Shown piece by piece: positions 1-8,480 of a DNA stretch of 29,662 nucleotides. The notes under the pieces were generated by a model. The model was given only the letters and a program-made list of their open reading frames with translations. It had not been told where the DNA came from and did not search any database. The position numbers and the translations under genes were made by a program. This DNA is from Bacteroidota bacterium (GTDB lineage Bacteria > Bacteroidota > Ignavibacteria > Ignavibacteriales > Melioribacteraceae), in contig JAEXOD010000116.1 of assembly GCA_023447335.1 (NCBI GenBank), positions 1 to 29,662 of the forward strand, read 5' to 3'. Numbering within the stretch: the first letter of the stretch is position 1; the number at the start of each line of letters is the position of its first letter.

Positions 1-1043
1 GAGGCGGAACTCCGACTCATCTTAATCCTGATGAAATTTCTGAATTGGTAAGTTATATATCAAAATCTTTTAGTTTCAGCGATACTATTGAAGCCGGTTG
101 CGAAATTGATCCGCGAGGTTTAACTAAAGATCATTTGAAAGCATTAAAAGAAGGCGGATTTAATAGGATAAGTATGGGTGTTCAAGATTTTGATGAGAGG
201 GTTCAAAAAGCTGTTAATAGAATACAACCCGAAAATTTGACGCGAGAAGTTGTTGGATGGGTTAGGGAGCTCGGTTTTAGTAGTATTAATTTAGATTTAA
301 TGTACGGACTTCCGTTTCAGACTTACGAATCATTTGAAAAGACTGTTGAAACAGTTATAAATATTTCGCCAGATAGAATAGCTGTATTTAATTATGCGCA
401 TCTTCCATGGTTTAAAAAACATATGGGTTTAATTAAATCTGAAGACTTGCCTAAACCGGAGGAGAAGTTAAAGATATTAAAAATGACCATTGAAAAACTT
501 ACTTCCGCAGGATATATTTTTATAGGAATGGATCATTTTGCAAAACCGGATGATGAATTAAGTATAGCATTAAAAGAGAAAAAATTGTATCGTAATTTTC
601 AAGGATATAGCACAAATGCCGGCACTGACTTATATGGATTTGGTGTATCAAGTATTAGCCAATTAGACCGTATTTATGCCCAAAATATGAAAACTGAAAA
701 AGAATATTATAACCTTCTAAATAAAGAAACGCTTCCGGTAACAAAAGGGTATTATTTAAATGATGATGACTTATTAAGACGTTATGTTATAACCAAAATT
801 ATGTGCGATTTTGAAATAAATTTTTCTGATGTTGAAAATAAGTTTAATATTAATTTTGCAGAGTATTTTGCTGCTGGTTTAAAGGGACTTAAAGAAATGA
901 GTGACGATAATTTACTTTCAATAAATAATAAAACGATATCAATTACAGATATGGGGCGTTTGTTAATTCGTAATATAGCTATGAATTTTGACGGTTATAT
1001 TGAGCGTAAAGAAGATTCAGGCAAATATAGCCGCACAGTATAG
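1..1043 (+). CDS. hemN: Oxygen-independent coproporphyrinogen III dehydrogenase HemN (5' partial)
   Basis: Radical-SAM enzyme that decarboxylates two propionates of coproporphyrinogen III to give protoporphyrinogen IX without oxygen, in the cytoplasm. The frame is open from the window edge. Bases 3-29 encode GGTPTHLNP, the conserved glycine-rich SAM-binding motif, so the true start and the CxxxCxxC cluster-binding loop lie upstream and a TTG at 45 is not the start. About 347 of roughly 455 residues are visible. The stretches GMDHFAKPDDEL and NFQGYSTNAGTDLYGFGVSSIS match bona fide HemN rather than the HemW/HemN-like paralogues, as does the C-terminal domain beginning near LRRYVITKIMC. It is followed 18 bp later by hemH. 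Identification is very secure; only the 5' end is unknown. Confidence 0.95.
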   Translation, partial: GGTPTHLNPDEISELVSYISKSFSFSDTIEAGCEIDPRGLTKDHLKALKEGGFNRISMGVQDFDERVQKAVNRIQPENLTREVVGWVRELGFSSINLDLMYGLPFQTYESFEKTVETVINISPDRIAVFNYAHLPWFKKHMGLIKSEDLPKPEEKLKILKMTIEKLTSAGYIFIGMDHFAKPDDELSIALKEKKLYRNFQGYSTNAGTDLYGFGVSSISQLDRIYAQNMKTEKEYYNLLNKETLPVTKGYYLNDDDLLRRYVITKIMCDFEINFSDVENKFNINFAEYFAAGLKGLKEMSDDNLLSINNKTISITDMGRLLIRNIAMNFDGYIERKEDSGKYSRTV

Positions 1044-1061
1044 AAAGAGAGAAAATAATTT

Positions 1062-2018
1062 ATGTCTAGAATTGCCGTAGTATTATTTAATTTAGGCGGA
1101 CCGGATAGTTTAGAAGCAGTTCAACCTTTTTTGCGGAATCTGTTTTGTGATCCTGATATTTTTAAAATTCCGATAGGACAAAAGTTATTAGCTAATTTTA
1201 TTAGCAAGAAACGTGCTCCTAAAGTAGCTGAAGAATACAAATTAATTGGTGGCAAGTCTCCGATAAATGAATTTACCGAGATTCAACGTAGCATGTTGGA
1301 AAAAACACTTAGGAGCATGGGAGTTGATGCAGATGTTCATGTTGCTATGCGATATTGGCATCCTTTAACGGAGCAAGTGGTGAAAAATGTTGAAAGTAGA
1401 GGATATGAAAGGATAATTTTGCTCCCGTTATATCCGCATTATTCGGTTACAACAACAGGCTCTTCATTTAATGAGTGGAATAGGCACTATAAAGGTGACA
1501 GAAATAAATTATTTTACGTTAATAATTACTTTAATCATACAAAGTATATTAAAGCAATAAATGAAAGAATTGACGAAACCTTGCTCCGTTTTGAAGAAAA
1601 TATCCGGAGCAAAGTAGTAATAGTTTTTAGTGCACACGGAACACCGATAAGTTTGGTTAAAAAAGGTGATCCTTATAATAATCATATAAAAGGTTCTGTT
1701 CAAGCAGTAATGGAATCTCGTAATTTTTCCCATAAGCATGTATTGTGTTATCAAAGTAAAGTTGGACCTGTAAAGTGGTTAGAACCGGGCACTGATACAA
1801 TGATAGAGTTGTTATCAAAAGACGGTGAAAAACATTTACTAGTTGTTCCGATTAGTTTTGTTTCGGACCATGTAGAGACTTTGTTTGAATTAGACATTGA
1901 ATATAGACACGTTGCAACTGAATGTAAGATTGAAAATTATATAGTTATGAAAGGGCTAAATGACAGCCAAATTTTTATTGATTCACTTTGTGAACTTGTA
2001 TTAAATAAATTAAAATAA
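1062..2018 (+). CDS. hemH: Ferrochelatase
   Basis: Inserts Fe2+ into protoporphyrin IX, the last step of protoheme synthesis, at the cytoplasmic face of the inner membrane. The 318 residues are the usual bacterial length. The N-terminus has VVLFNLGGPDS, the middle PLYPHYSVTTTGSS, then the metal-binding SAHGTP with the catalytic His at residue 192, CYQSKVGPVKWLEP, and FVSDHVETLFELDIEY with the conserved Glu at 272. No C-terminal cysteine cluster is seen. The start is supported by a GAGAG purine run shortly upstream of the ATG. It sits between hemN and hemG, separated from hemG by only 4 bp, so translation is probably coupled. Because a true HemN lies next to it, I infer protoporphyrin rather than coproporphyrin III as substrate. 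Confidence 0.96.
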   Translation: MSRIAVVLFNLGGPDSLEAVQPFLRNLFCDPDIFKIPIGQKLLANFISKKRAPKVAEEYKLIGGKSPINEFTEIQRSMLEKTLRSMGVDADVHVAMRYWHPLTEQVVKNVESRGYERIILLPLYPHYSVTTTGSSFNEWNRHYKGDRNKLFYVNNYFNHTKYIKAINERIDETLLRFEENIRSKVVIVFSAHGTPISLVKKGDPYNNHIKGSVQAVMESRNFSHKHVLCYQSKVGPVKWLEPGTDTMIELLSKDGEKHLLVVPISFVSDHVETLFELDIEYRHVATECKIENYIVMKGLNDSQIFIDSLCELVLNKLK

Positions 2019-2022
2019 ATAT

Positions 2023-3399
2023 ATGAAAACAAAAGAGATAGTTGTAATCGGTGCAGGTATATCAGGACTAGCTACAAGTTTTTGGCTTAAAAAAGCCGGC
2101 TTTAGTATTACTGTTTTAGAGGCAAATAGTAAGCCAGGCGGTGCAATGATAACTGAAGAAAAAGAAGGTTATTTAATTGATTACGGACCCAATAGCGGTT
2201 TGGAAACTACTCCGTTAATTAGACAGATTGTTGAAGAGATTGGTCTAAAAGACGAGATGATTTATGCTAATGAACAAGGTAATAATAGGTACATCCTAAA
2301 GAATGACAAACTCCATTCACTTCCTACCGGATTACTTCCTTTTTTAAAAACAAAATTATTTTCGACAAGAGGTAAACTGAGATTATTTGCTGAACCTTTT
2401 ATAGGCAAATCAGAAGAAGGTTATTATCAAAGTTTAGGTAGTTTTGTAAAAAGAAGATTAGGAGAGGAGTTCCTTAAATATGCGATTGACCCTTTTGTTA
2501 GCGGAGTATTTGCAGGTGATCCGAATAAATTAAGTGTTAAATCCGCTTTTCCTAAGTTATATAGACTGGAAGAAGTTTACGGCGGACTAATAAAAGGAAT
2601 GATAAAAGGAGCAAAAGAAAGAAAAAAAAGAGCGGAGCAAAGTAAACAGAACGCAAAAATGTTTTCCTTTAAAAGTGGTATGCAAATCCTTCCGAACACA
2701 TTAACGGAGAAATTAAATCTTAATATTATTTATCAAGCTGAAGTGAAGGATATTATAAAAGTCGGAGATAAATATAGAATAATCTATTCACAAAATAATG
2801 AAATAAAAGAAATTAATACTCCGAATTTGCTTGCTACGCTGCCTGCACTAAAGCTTTCTACACTATTAAATAATATGGATGCGGAATTAAGTAAAAAACT
2901 GCAAACTATTATATATCCACCGGTTATAGTGCTTTACTTAGGATATAAAAAAGCGGATATTAAGGTAAAATTGGATGGCTTCGGTTTTCTAATTCCTTCA
3001 TCAGAAAATAGAAAGTTTCTTGGGGCTATTTGGAGTAGCACAATATTTATTAATAGAGCACCGGAAAAAAATGCTTCTTTTACGCTTTTTATTGGAGGAG
3101 CAAGAAAGCTTGATATTTTGAAACAAAATACCGAAAAACTAATTGAGGAAGTAATTTTAGAATTTAATGCAATTATGGGAATAAAAGTACAACCGGTATT
3201 TAAAACATACAAGATGTGGGAGCATGCTATTCCTCAATATAACATTGGATATATTGAAATTGAAAATGCTATCGAAAAATTTGAATTTGAAAACAATGGA
3301 TTTTTTATAGGAGGAAATCATAGGGGTGGGATTTCAGTAGGCGATTGTATTAAAAATAGTGAGTTAACGGCAAATAAAATAATTAATGATTATAAATAA
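2023..3399 (+). CDS. hemG: Protoporphyrinogen oxidase, FAD-dependent (HemY type)
   Basis: Flavoprotein that removes six electrons from protoporphyrinogen IX to make protoporphyrin IX, the substrate of the neighbouring ferrochelatase. The Rossmann dinucleotide motif VIGAGISGLA (GxGxxG at residues 10-15) opens the protein, followed by LEANSKPGGAM for the FAD ribose and LIDYGPNSGLE. The central region with FVSGVFAGDPNKLSVKSAFP and the C-terminal GGNHRGGISVGDCIKNSELT are typical of the HemY/PPOX family. The 458 residues are the normal length. No Shine-Dalgarno is visible in the 4-bp gap after hemH. The symbol hemG follows common database use for this family; it is not the flavodoxin-like HemG of E. 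coli. HemY-type enzymes classically use O2, which contrasts with the O2-independent HemN in the same operon. Confidence 0.92.
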   Translation: MKTKEIVVIGAGISGLATSFWLKKAGFSITVLEANSKPGGAMITEEKEGYLIDYGPNSGLETTPLIRQIVEEIGLKDEMIYANEQGNNRYILKNDKLHSLPTGLLPFLKTKLFSTRGKLRLFAEPFIGKSEEGYYQSLGSFVKRRLGEEFLKYAIDPFVSGVFAGDPNKLSVKSAFPKLYRLEEVYGGLIKGMIKGAKERKKRAEQSKQNAKMFSFKSGMQILPNTLTEKLNLNIIYQAEVKDIIKVGDKYRIIYSQNNEIKEINTPNLLATLPALKLSTLLNNMDAELSKKLQTIIYPPVIVLYLGYKKADIKVKLDGFGFLIPSSENRKFLGAIWSSTIFINRAPEKNASFTLFIGGARKLDILKQNTEKLIEEVILEFNAIMGIKVQPVFKTYKMWEHAIPQYNIGYIEIENAIEKFEFENNGFFIGGNHRGGISVGDCIKNSELTANKIINDYK

Positions 3400-3410
3400 A
3401 TGAGGTTTTT

Positions 3411-4391
3411 ATGTCAACTTTTCCGGTAAAACGTATGAGACGTTTGAGAAGTTTACCATTGTTGCGGGATATGGTTAGGGAAACTGAATTATCAACAAAG
3501 GATTTTATATATCCATTATTTGTTGTACACGGTGAAAATATTAAAAAAGAAATAAATTCAATGCCCGGTGTTTTTCAAATGTCTATTGATGTACTTGTTG
3601 AAGAATGCAAGGAGGTAGCGAATTTAGGGATTCCTGCCGTAATTCTTTTTGGTATTCCGGCACACAAGGACGAACACGGAAGTGAAGCTTATGATGATAA
3701 CGGTATTATTCAACAAGCTGTTAGAGCCATTAAAAAGAATGTCAAAAAACTATTAGTTATTACGGATGTTTGTTTATGCGAATATACTTCTCACGGTCAT
3801 TGCGGATTATTGCACGGAGAAGAAATACTAAACGATGAAACTAACGAATTATTAGCCAAAGAAGCATTATCGCATGTTAAAGCAGGTGCGGATATGGTTG
3901 CACCCAGTGATATGATGGATGGAAGAATAATTGAGATAAGGAATACTCTAGATGAAAACGGGTTTACAAATGTTCCGATAATGAGTTATTCGGTTAAATA
4001 TGCTTCAGGTTATTATGGACCTTTTAGAGAAGCTGCAGAGTCAACTCCTCAATTTGGTGATAGGCGTTCCCATCAAATGGATGTAGCAAATGCAGATGAA
4101 GCCATAATTGAAGCAGAGTTGGACTTTCAAGAGGGAGCAGATATTTTAATGGTAAAACCAGCCGGAGCATACCTTGATATTATTTATAGGGTAAAAGAAG
4201 CATTCAGAATGCCTACCGCCGCATATCAAGTGAGCGGAGAATATTCAATGATTAAAGCCGCAGGAAAACTTGAATGGATTGACGAAGAAAGGGTAATGAT
4301 GGAATCTTTGACTGCTATAAAACGTGCGGGAGCAGATATTATTTTAACATATTTTGCTAAAGAAGCTGCAAAAGTTTTATTAAGGAAATAG
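3411..4391 (+). CDS. hemB: Porphobilinogen synthase (delta-aminolevulinic acid dehydratase)
   Basis: Condenses two molecules of 5-aminolevulinate to porphobilinogen. The 326-residue length is standard. The Schiff-base lysines are K196 in SYSVKYASGYYGPFR and K249 in ILMVKPAGAYLD. The DVCLCEYTSHGHCG segment has three cysteines (121, 123, 131) in the arrangement of the catalytic zinc site, so this is the Zn-dependent type rather than the Asp-rich Mg-only type. The N-terminal arm RMRRLRSLPLLRDMVRET is the usual oligomerisation arm. A GAGG box lies 7 bp before the ATG, and the gene follows hemG after an 11-bp gap, clearly in the same operon. Function is certain by family motifs. Confidence 0.97.
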   Translation: MSTFPVKRMRRLRSLPLLRDMVRETELSTKDFIYPLFVVHGENIKKEINSMPGVFQMSIDVLVEECKEVANLGIPAVILFGIPAHKDEHGSEAYDDNGIIQQAVRAIKKNVKKLLVITDVCLCEYTSHGHCGLLHGEEILNDETNELLAKEALSHVKAGADMVAPSDMMDGRIIEIRNTLDENGFTNVPIMSYSVKYASGYYGPFREAAESTPQFGDRRSHQMDVANADEAIIEAELDFQEGADILMVKPAGAYLDIIYRVKEAFRMPTAAYQVSGEYSMIKAAGKLEWIDEERVMMESLTAIKRAGADIILTYFAKEAAKVLLRK

Positions 4392-4441
4392 ATTTAACTA
4401 TTTATATTTTTATAATTTAGAGTAATTATTCGGGATAATAT

Positions 4442-5731
4442 ATGAACTTTAATTCAAGTGAAAATCTTTTTAGAGAAGCAAATAAATACATACCCGGCGG
4501 TGTTAACTCTCCGGTTCGAGCATTCAAATCTGTTGGCGGTACACCCATATTTATAGAAAGAGGTGAAGGAGCATTAATGTATGATGTTGACGGAAATGAG
4601 TACATTGATTATATCGGTAGTTGGGGACCACATTTATTCGGTCATAATCCGCCGTTTATAAAAGAAGCTATTATAAAACAATTTGAATTAGGTACTTCTT
4701 TTGGTGCTCCAACCGAATTAGAAGTTAAGATTGCAAAATTGATAAATGAACTTATTCCTTCTATAGAAATGGTTAGAATGGTTAATAGCGGAACAGAAGC
4801 TACAATGAGCGCTGTAAGGTTAGCTCGAGGATATACCGGTAAAGATAAGATTATTAAGTTTGAAGGATGTTATCACGGTCATGCCGATTATTTTCTAATT
4901 AAAGCAGGTTCGGGAGCATTGACATTCGGAGTTCCGACAAGCCCGGGAGTAACTCCAAATATAGCAAATGATACACTTTTAGCAGAGTATAATAATATTG
5001 AAAGTATTAAACTTTTAATTAATCAAAATAAAGGGAATATTGCGGCTGTTATAATAGAACCTATAGCCGGTAATATGGGGGTAGTTCCTGCAGATAAAGA
5101 ATTTTTAAGTGAATTAAGACAAATATGTGACGAAGAAAAAATTATTTTAATTTTTGACGAAGTTATGTCTGGCTTTAGAGTGGCAAGAGGGGGAGCACAA
5201 GAAGTTTACGGAATCACCCCGGATTTAACCACATTTGGTAAAATTATCGGAGGTGGTTTTCCTGTAGGAGCATTTGGCGGTAGACGTGATATAATGGAAA
5301 AACTTGCTCCCCTTGGTCCTGTTTACCAAGCAGGCACATTAAGCGGTAATCCCATGGCTATGAGTGCAGGGTTTGCTGCTTTATCGCATATAAAAGAAAA
5401 CACAAATTTATATTTTGAATTAGAAAACAAGAGCAAATATCTTGCAGAAGGATTTATTGATAATTTAATGAAACTTGGCAAGAATTATGCATTTAACAGA
5501 GTTAATAGTATGATGTGTATGTTTTTTACCGAAGGGGAAGTAAAAAGTTTTGCCGATGCGTTAAAATCTGATACAAAATTATATGGATTATTTTTTCATA
5601 AAATGTTGGAACAAGGTATTTACTTGGCTCCGGCACAGTTTGAGGCATTATTTGTTTCGACAGCTCATACAAAAGAACATTTAGATAAAACTATTAAAGC
5701 ACATTATTCTGCATTAAAGGAAATTCTTTGA
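4442..5731 (+). CDS. hemL: Glutamate-1-semialdehyde 2,1-aminomutase
   Basis: PLP enzyme that converts glutamate-1-semialdehyde to 5-aminolevulinate, feeding HemB, in the C5 pathway. All 429 residues are present, the normal size. The PLP lysine is K267 in TTFGKIIGGGFPVGAFGG; the cofactor pocket also shows NSGTEATMSAVRLAR (about 115-129), CYHGHADYF (143-151) and the IFDEVMSGFR Asp-Glu (239-240). The N-terminal PGGVNSPVRAF is a family signature. It is the last gene of the heme operon, 50 bp after hemB, and ends six bases before a hairpin. The gap to hemB is AT-rich with no convincing terminator, so co-transcription is likely. The presence of hemL implies the glutamyl-tRNA route for aminolevulinate; hemA itself is not in the window. 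Confidence 0.97.
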   Translation: MNFNSSENLFREANKYIPGGVNSPVRAFKSVGGTPIFIERGEGALMYDVDGNEYIDYIGSWGPHLFGHNPPFIKEAIIKQFELGTSFGAPTELEVKIAKLINELIPSIEMVRMVNSGTEATMSAVRLARGYTGKDKIIKFEGCYHGHADYFLIKAGSGALTFGVPTSPGVTPNIANDTLLAEYNNIESIKLLINQNKGNIAAVIIEPIAGNMGVVPADKEFLSELRQICDEEKIILIFDEVMSGFRVARGGAQEVYGITPDLTTFGKIIGGGFPVGAFGGRRDIMEKLAPLGPVYQAGTLSGNPMAMSAGFAALSHIKENTNLYFELENKSKYLAEGFIDNLMKLGKNYAFNRVNSMMCMFFTEGEVKSFADALKSDTKLYGLFFHKMLEQGIYLAPAQFEALFVSTAHTKEHLDKTIKAHYSALKEIL

Positions 5732-5736
5732 TCTAA

Positions 5737-5758
5737 AAGGGGCTTATTATAGCCCCTT
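5737..5758. terminator. Bidirectional hairpin between convergent operons
   Basis: A perfect 8-bp stem AAGGGGCT / AGCCCCTT (5737-5744 with 5751-5758) and a six-base loop sit between the hemL stop and the stop of the opposite response-regulator gene. The + strand lacks a good T-run after the stem; the - strand has TTTT directly after it. It therefore looks like a shared, moderately strong terminator. Confidence 0.7.
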
Positions 5759-5761
5759 ACT

Positions 5762-6508
5762 CTAAAAATTTAATATTTGCCTTAATTTTTGAAATCCTGC
5801 TTTAGACATCGGTAACTTTTGGTTATCATATGTTGATAAAGAATAGCTATCTTTTTCTGCAGGTTCGAATTGTTTTATATTGCTTACTTTAACAATATAA
5901 GAACGATGTATTCTAATAAAATCTTCGCTATTAAGATGTTCTTCAAAAAATTTCATCGTTTTTTCTTTAATATACTTTCCTAATGTTGTATGTAGAAAAA
6001 CATAATCATCAGCAGCTTCAATTACTTTAATTTCCTCAATCGGAATAATTACAACTTTTCCGTTTTGTTTTACAACTACTCTATTGATTTGTTTTATTTC
6101 AGAACTAAGATGGTTAATTAAATTTTCTACTCTATTTTCACTTTGCTCTGAATGCAAATATTTTAATACTTTATTTAATGCTTCTGAAAATCTTTCAAAA
6201 GAGTAAGGTTTTAATAAATAGTCTATAGCATTAACTTCAAAAGCTTTTAGAGCAAATTCATCATAGGCAGTAGAAAAAATGATGAAGGGAGGGTTATCTA
6301 CTAATTCCAACATCTCGAAACCGGTTAATTTAGGCATTTGAATATCCAAGAATACTAAATCAGGATTTAACTCTTGAATTGCCTTTAATCCTTCAAAACC
6401 GTTGTTGCAAATCTTTAATATTTCAATATTCTCAAACTTTGATAAGTAATTTTTTATTATATTTTGAGCAAGAACTTCGTCATCAATAATTACAATTTTT
6501 ATACTCAT
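5762..6508 (-). CDS. LytTR-family two-component response regulator
   Basis: Cytoplasmic DNA-binding output of the adjacent kinase. The receiver domain (about 3-120) has the acidic pair D9-D10, phospho-acceptor D55 in LVFLDIQMP, the switch residues S79/T80 in FSTAYDEFALKAF and K100 in LLKPYS. A LytTR domain fills about 145-246, with IEAADDYVFLHT, the TMKFFEEHL segment and FIRIHRSYIVKVSNI typical of the family. The 248 residues are the usual AlgR/LytR length. The start codon overlaps the stop of the kinase gene as ATGA, which indicates coupled translation and a dedicated pair. LytTR regulators bind pairs of direct repeats about two helical turns apart; such a pair lies upstream of this operon at 8342-8373. 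The specific signal and regulon are not visible. Confidence 0.94.
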   Translation of the reverse strand: MSIKIVIIDDEVLAQNIIKNYLSKFENIEILKICNNGFEGLKAIQELNPDLVFLDIQMPKLTGFEMLELVDNPPFIIFSTAYDEFALKAFEVNAIDYLLKPYSFERFSEALNKVLKYLHSEQSENRVENLINHLSSEIKQINRVVVKQNGKVVIIPIEEIKVIEAADDYVFLHTTLGKYIKEKTMKFFEEHLNSEDFIRIHRSYIVKVSNIKQFEPAEKDSYSLSTYDNQKLPMSKAGFQKLRQILNF

Positions 6509-7563
6509 TTAATTACCTCCAGCGGAATGTATAGTGTAACCAAAAACTCTTTACTATCCTTAGTAATTTGCATTAACCCGTCTTGTTTATATATTAATTT
6601 AAGTCTTTCTGAAACGTTTTTAAGTCCGATTCCTTCACCTTTTTGGGGCACTGCATCAATATCAAAACTATTTTTAATCTCTATTTTTAGATACTCTTTT
6701 TCAAATATTGCATTCAAATTAATTGTGACCGGATCAAGTGATTCATATACACCGTGTTTTATCGCATTTTCAATTAACGGTTGAATTAGCATATTAGGAA
6801 TTAGATGATTGCAAGTATCATTGTCAACATTCTTAAAATAATTAAATTTATCGGCAAATCTTATTTTTTCGATTTCTAGATATAATTCAATATTCTTAAT
6901 TTCATCACATAACTTAACAAATTGATTATCATTTTTACTTAGAGTAGAACGGATGAAAGATGAAAGCTTTACAGTCATTTCGTGTGCTCGTTTATCTTCG
7001 GCAAGAATTAAACTACTTATAGAATTTAAACTATTAAAAATGAAATGCGGATTTATTTGATACTTTAATGTTTTTAGTTCGTTTTCTTTCATCAATGTTT
7101 GTAAAGTTGTTTCGTAGATTAATTTATCTTTAAAATTGAGATAGTAAGTTATTAAATAAAAAATAATAATAGTTGATAGATAGTAAAACAGTCCTATAAT
7201 AAATCTTATAATAGTACCATCCAATAAAAAGTGCTGTTCAATCGAATTAAGATCAATTATTGTATAGATAATCATATACGAAGCGATAAGCCATACCGTA
7301 GAAACAGTTATTGCTCCGGCAGTATGATTTAATATAATTCTTAATCCAGATTTTGTCTCAAAAGTATTGAATCTAACAACATACCATAAATTTATTGCTA
7401 AAGCAGCAAAAATTGTGTTAAAAACAAAACTTTCGGTAATTATATAATTTGTAGAAATATCAGTTGTGGAAAATAATACAAGAAAATATAGACCTGCAAT
7501 AATAATCCAACATGAAATATAAAGTAGGGCAGAATATCTATTAGAAATAAAAATGTTATCCAT
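6505..7563 (-). CDS. LytS/YehU-type sensor histidine kinase
   Basis: Membrane sensor kinase of the His_kinase (PF06580-like) family. Four hydrophobic segments occupy roughly residues 12-31, 44-62, 78-101 and 118-142, with no large extracellular domain, so it may sense within the membrane or through a partner. The phospho-acceptor is H173 in YQINPHFIFNSLNS; the ATPase part shows the N-box MLIQPLIENAIKHG (Asn 266) and the G-box GEGIGLKNVSERL (about 309-321). The 352-residue size fits. It lies 4 bp after the LiaF-like gene and overlaps the response regulator by four bases. The gene order suggests the LiaF-like protein modulates this kinase, as LiaF does for LiaS in Firmicutes, though LiaS is a different kinase subfamily. 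That link is an inference. Confidence 0.93.
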   Translation of the reverse strand: MDNIFISNRYSALLYISCWIIIAGLYFLVLFSTTDISTNYIITESFVFNTIFAALAINLWYVVRFNTFETKSGLRIILNHTAGAITVSTVWLIASYMIIYTIIDLNSIEQHFLLDGTIIRFIIGLFYYLSTIIIFYLITYYLNFKDKLIYETTLQTLMKENELKTLKYQINPHFIFNSLNSISSLILAEDKRAHEMTVKLSSFIRSTLSKNDNQFVKLCDEIKNIELYLEIEKIRFADKFNYFKNVDNDTCNHLIPNMLIQPLIENAIKHGVYESLDPVTINLNAIFEKEYLKIEIKNSFDIDAVPQKGEGIGLKNVSERLKLIYKQDGLMQITKDSKEFLVTLYIPLEVIK

Positions 7564-7567
7564 AGTT

Positions 7568-8257
7568 TTAGTCTTTAATTTCTAACCCGCCAAAAATGAA
7601 TGTTCCTTTCACTATCAATTTTTTATTAGGGTCAATTGTTAAATTAGGAATTTTTCTTCTATTATCTGTATATCCTCCGAATACGGGAACAACATCAAAT
7701 TCAATATTCCAATCTTTAGGAAGATGTAACGTATTACCTCCAAAAATGCAAACAACATCTAAGTAATTTACACCGTCAGCAAGTTTTGCATCATAAAAAT
7801 CTATTTCACTTCCGCCAAAAATGGAAGTAATTTTACCGCCTTTAAAATTTTGCGAATTAATTATCTTCTTTCCGCCGCCAAAAATTGATACGTCATCTAA
7901 AAATTCATTAATATTTATATTAGACGGATCTGTATTGTATAGACCTTTATGACGGGGTTTTTCGCACTTGCCCCCCTTCTGTCTAAAAATTATGTAAAAT
8001 CCCAAAATTACTAATAAAAGAGGCCAAAAAGTAGGATATAAACCAATTAGTCCTATTGCAATAAGAATTAAACCGGTATCTCTGCTGTTGCTAATATATA
8101 AATAACCGCCTAAAATAATTAAGATGGACTGCCATCTAAAAATAAAACTTGGGATACTGAAATCGAAAAGATTATAGTTATCCAATAAAAAGAGAGCTCC
8201 CAGAGCTATTAGGATAACTCCAAAAATTATGCGTGGGCTATTATTATTGTTTTTCAT
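7568..8257 (-). CDS. LiaF-like membrane protein (DUF5668 plus C-terminal FGG-repeat domain)
   Basis: Likely a membrane modulator of the downstream kinase. The N-terminal half has four hydrophobic segments (about 9-26, 43-56, 61-74, 76-91), matching the LiaF transmembrane domain. After a charged linker, residues about 120-229 form a repeat region with five FGG motifs (126-128, 147-149, 172-174, 193-195, 222-224), spaced about 21-29 residues, most preceded by a beta-prone hydrophobic stretch; this matches the LiaF/YvqF C-terminal domain (DUF2154-like), probably a short beta-helix. An AGAGGA ribosome site precedes the ATG by 6 bp. It is the first gene of a three-gene - strand operon. In Firmicutes LiaF represses the LiaSR envelope-stress system; the role in this lineage is not established. 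Confidence 0.85.
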   Translation of the reverse strand: MKNNNNSPRIIFGVILIALGALFLLDNYNLFDFSIPSFIFRWQSILIILGGYLYISNSRDTGLILIAIGLIGLYPTFWPLLLVILGFYIIFRQKGGKCEKPRHKGLYNTDPSNININEFLDDVSIFGGGKKIINSQNFKGGKITSIFGGSEIDFYDAKLADGVNYLDVVCIFGGNTLHLPKDWNIEFDVVPVFGGYTDNRRKIPNLTIDPNKKLIVKGTFIFGGLEIKD

Positions 8258-8341
8258 ATTCTATCCTCTAAAATTTTGTTGTTTAATAAATAATTGAAAC
8301 AATGTAAAAATAAAACATACTAAAATGTTATAAAAACAAAA

Positions 8342-8373
8342 ATCGGTAAATAGTTGAAAAACATCGGTAAATA
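8342..8373. promoter_or_regulatory. Two direct repeats with LytTR-like spacing
   Basis: ATCGGTAAATA occurs at 8342-8352 and again at 8363-8373, exactly 21 bp apart, in the divergent region between the LiaF-like operon and the ferredoxin gene. LytTR regulators (AgrA, AlgR and relatives) bind direct repeats separated by two helical turns. Its place 85-116 bp upstream of an operon that encodes a LytTR regulator suggests autoregulation. The repeat is seen directly; the binding is inferred. Confidence 0.5.
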
Positions 8374-8401
8374 AAATAAGACATGAATATAAAATTTAAT
8401 T

Positions 8402-8431
8402 TTTGAATTTGTAAAAAAAAAATTATATTTG
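8402..8431 (+). promoter_or_regulatory. Candidate Bacteroidota-type promoter for the ferredoxin gene
   Basis: TTTG at 8402-8405 and TATATTTG at 8424-8431 are 18 bp apart, matching the -33 TTG / -7 TAnnTTTG pattern described for Bacteroides and Flavobacterium. The -7 box ends 49 bp before the ferredoxin start. In such AT-rich DNA the -7 box alone arises about once per kb by chance, so the call rests on the pairing and position. Confidence 0.4.
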
Positions 8432-8480
8432 AATAACAAAAATTTATACTTAAATACTAAAATATTATGAGGAAATAGTT

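Noticed and set aside
45..47. TTG as the start codon of the first gene
   Set aside because: The same frame is open upstream to the window edge and encodes the conserved GGTPT motif of HemN, so the gene begins outside the window.
4392..4441. Terminator between hemB and hemL
   Set aside because: The 50-bp gap is AT-rich but has no stable stem; the genes are more likely co-transcribed.
6464..6784. A 106-codon + strand ORF across the kinase/regulator junction
   Set aside because: It is antisense to two clear two-component genes and shows no domain.
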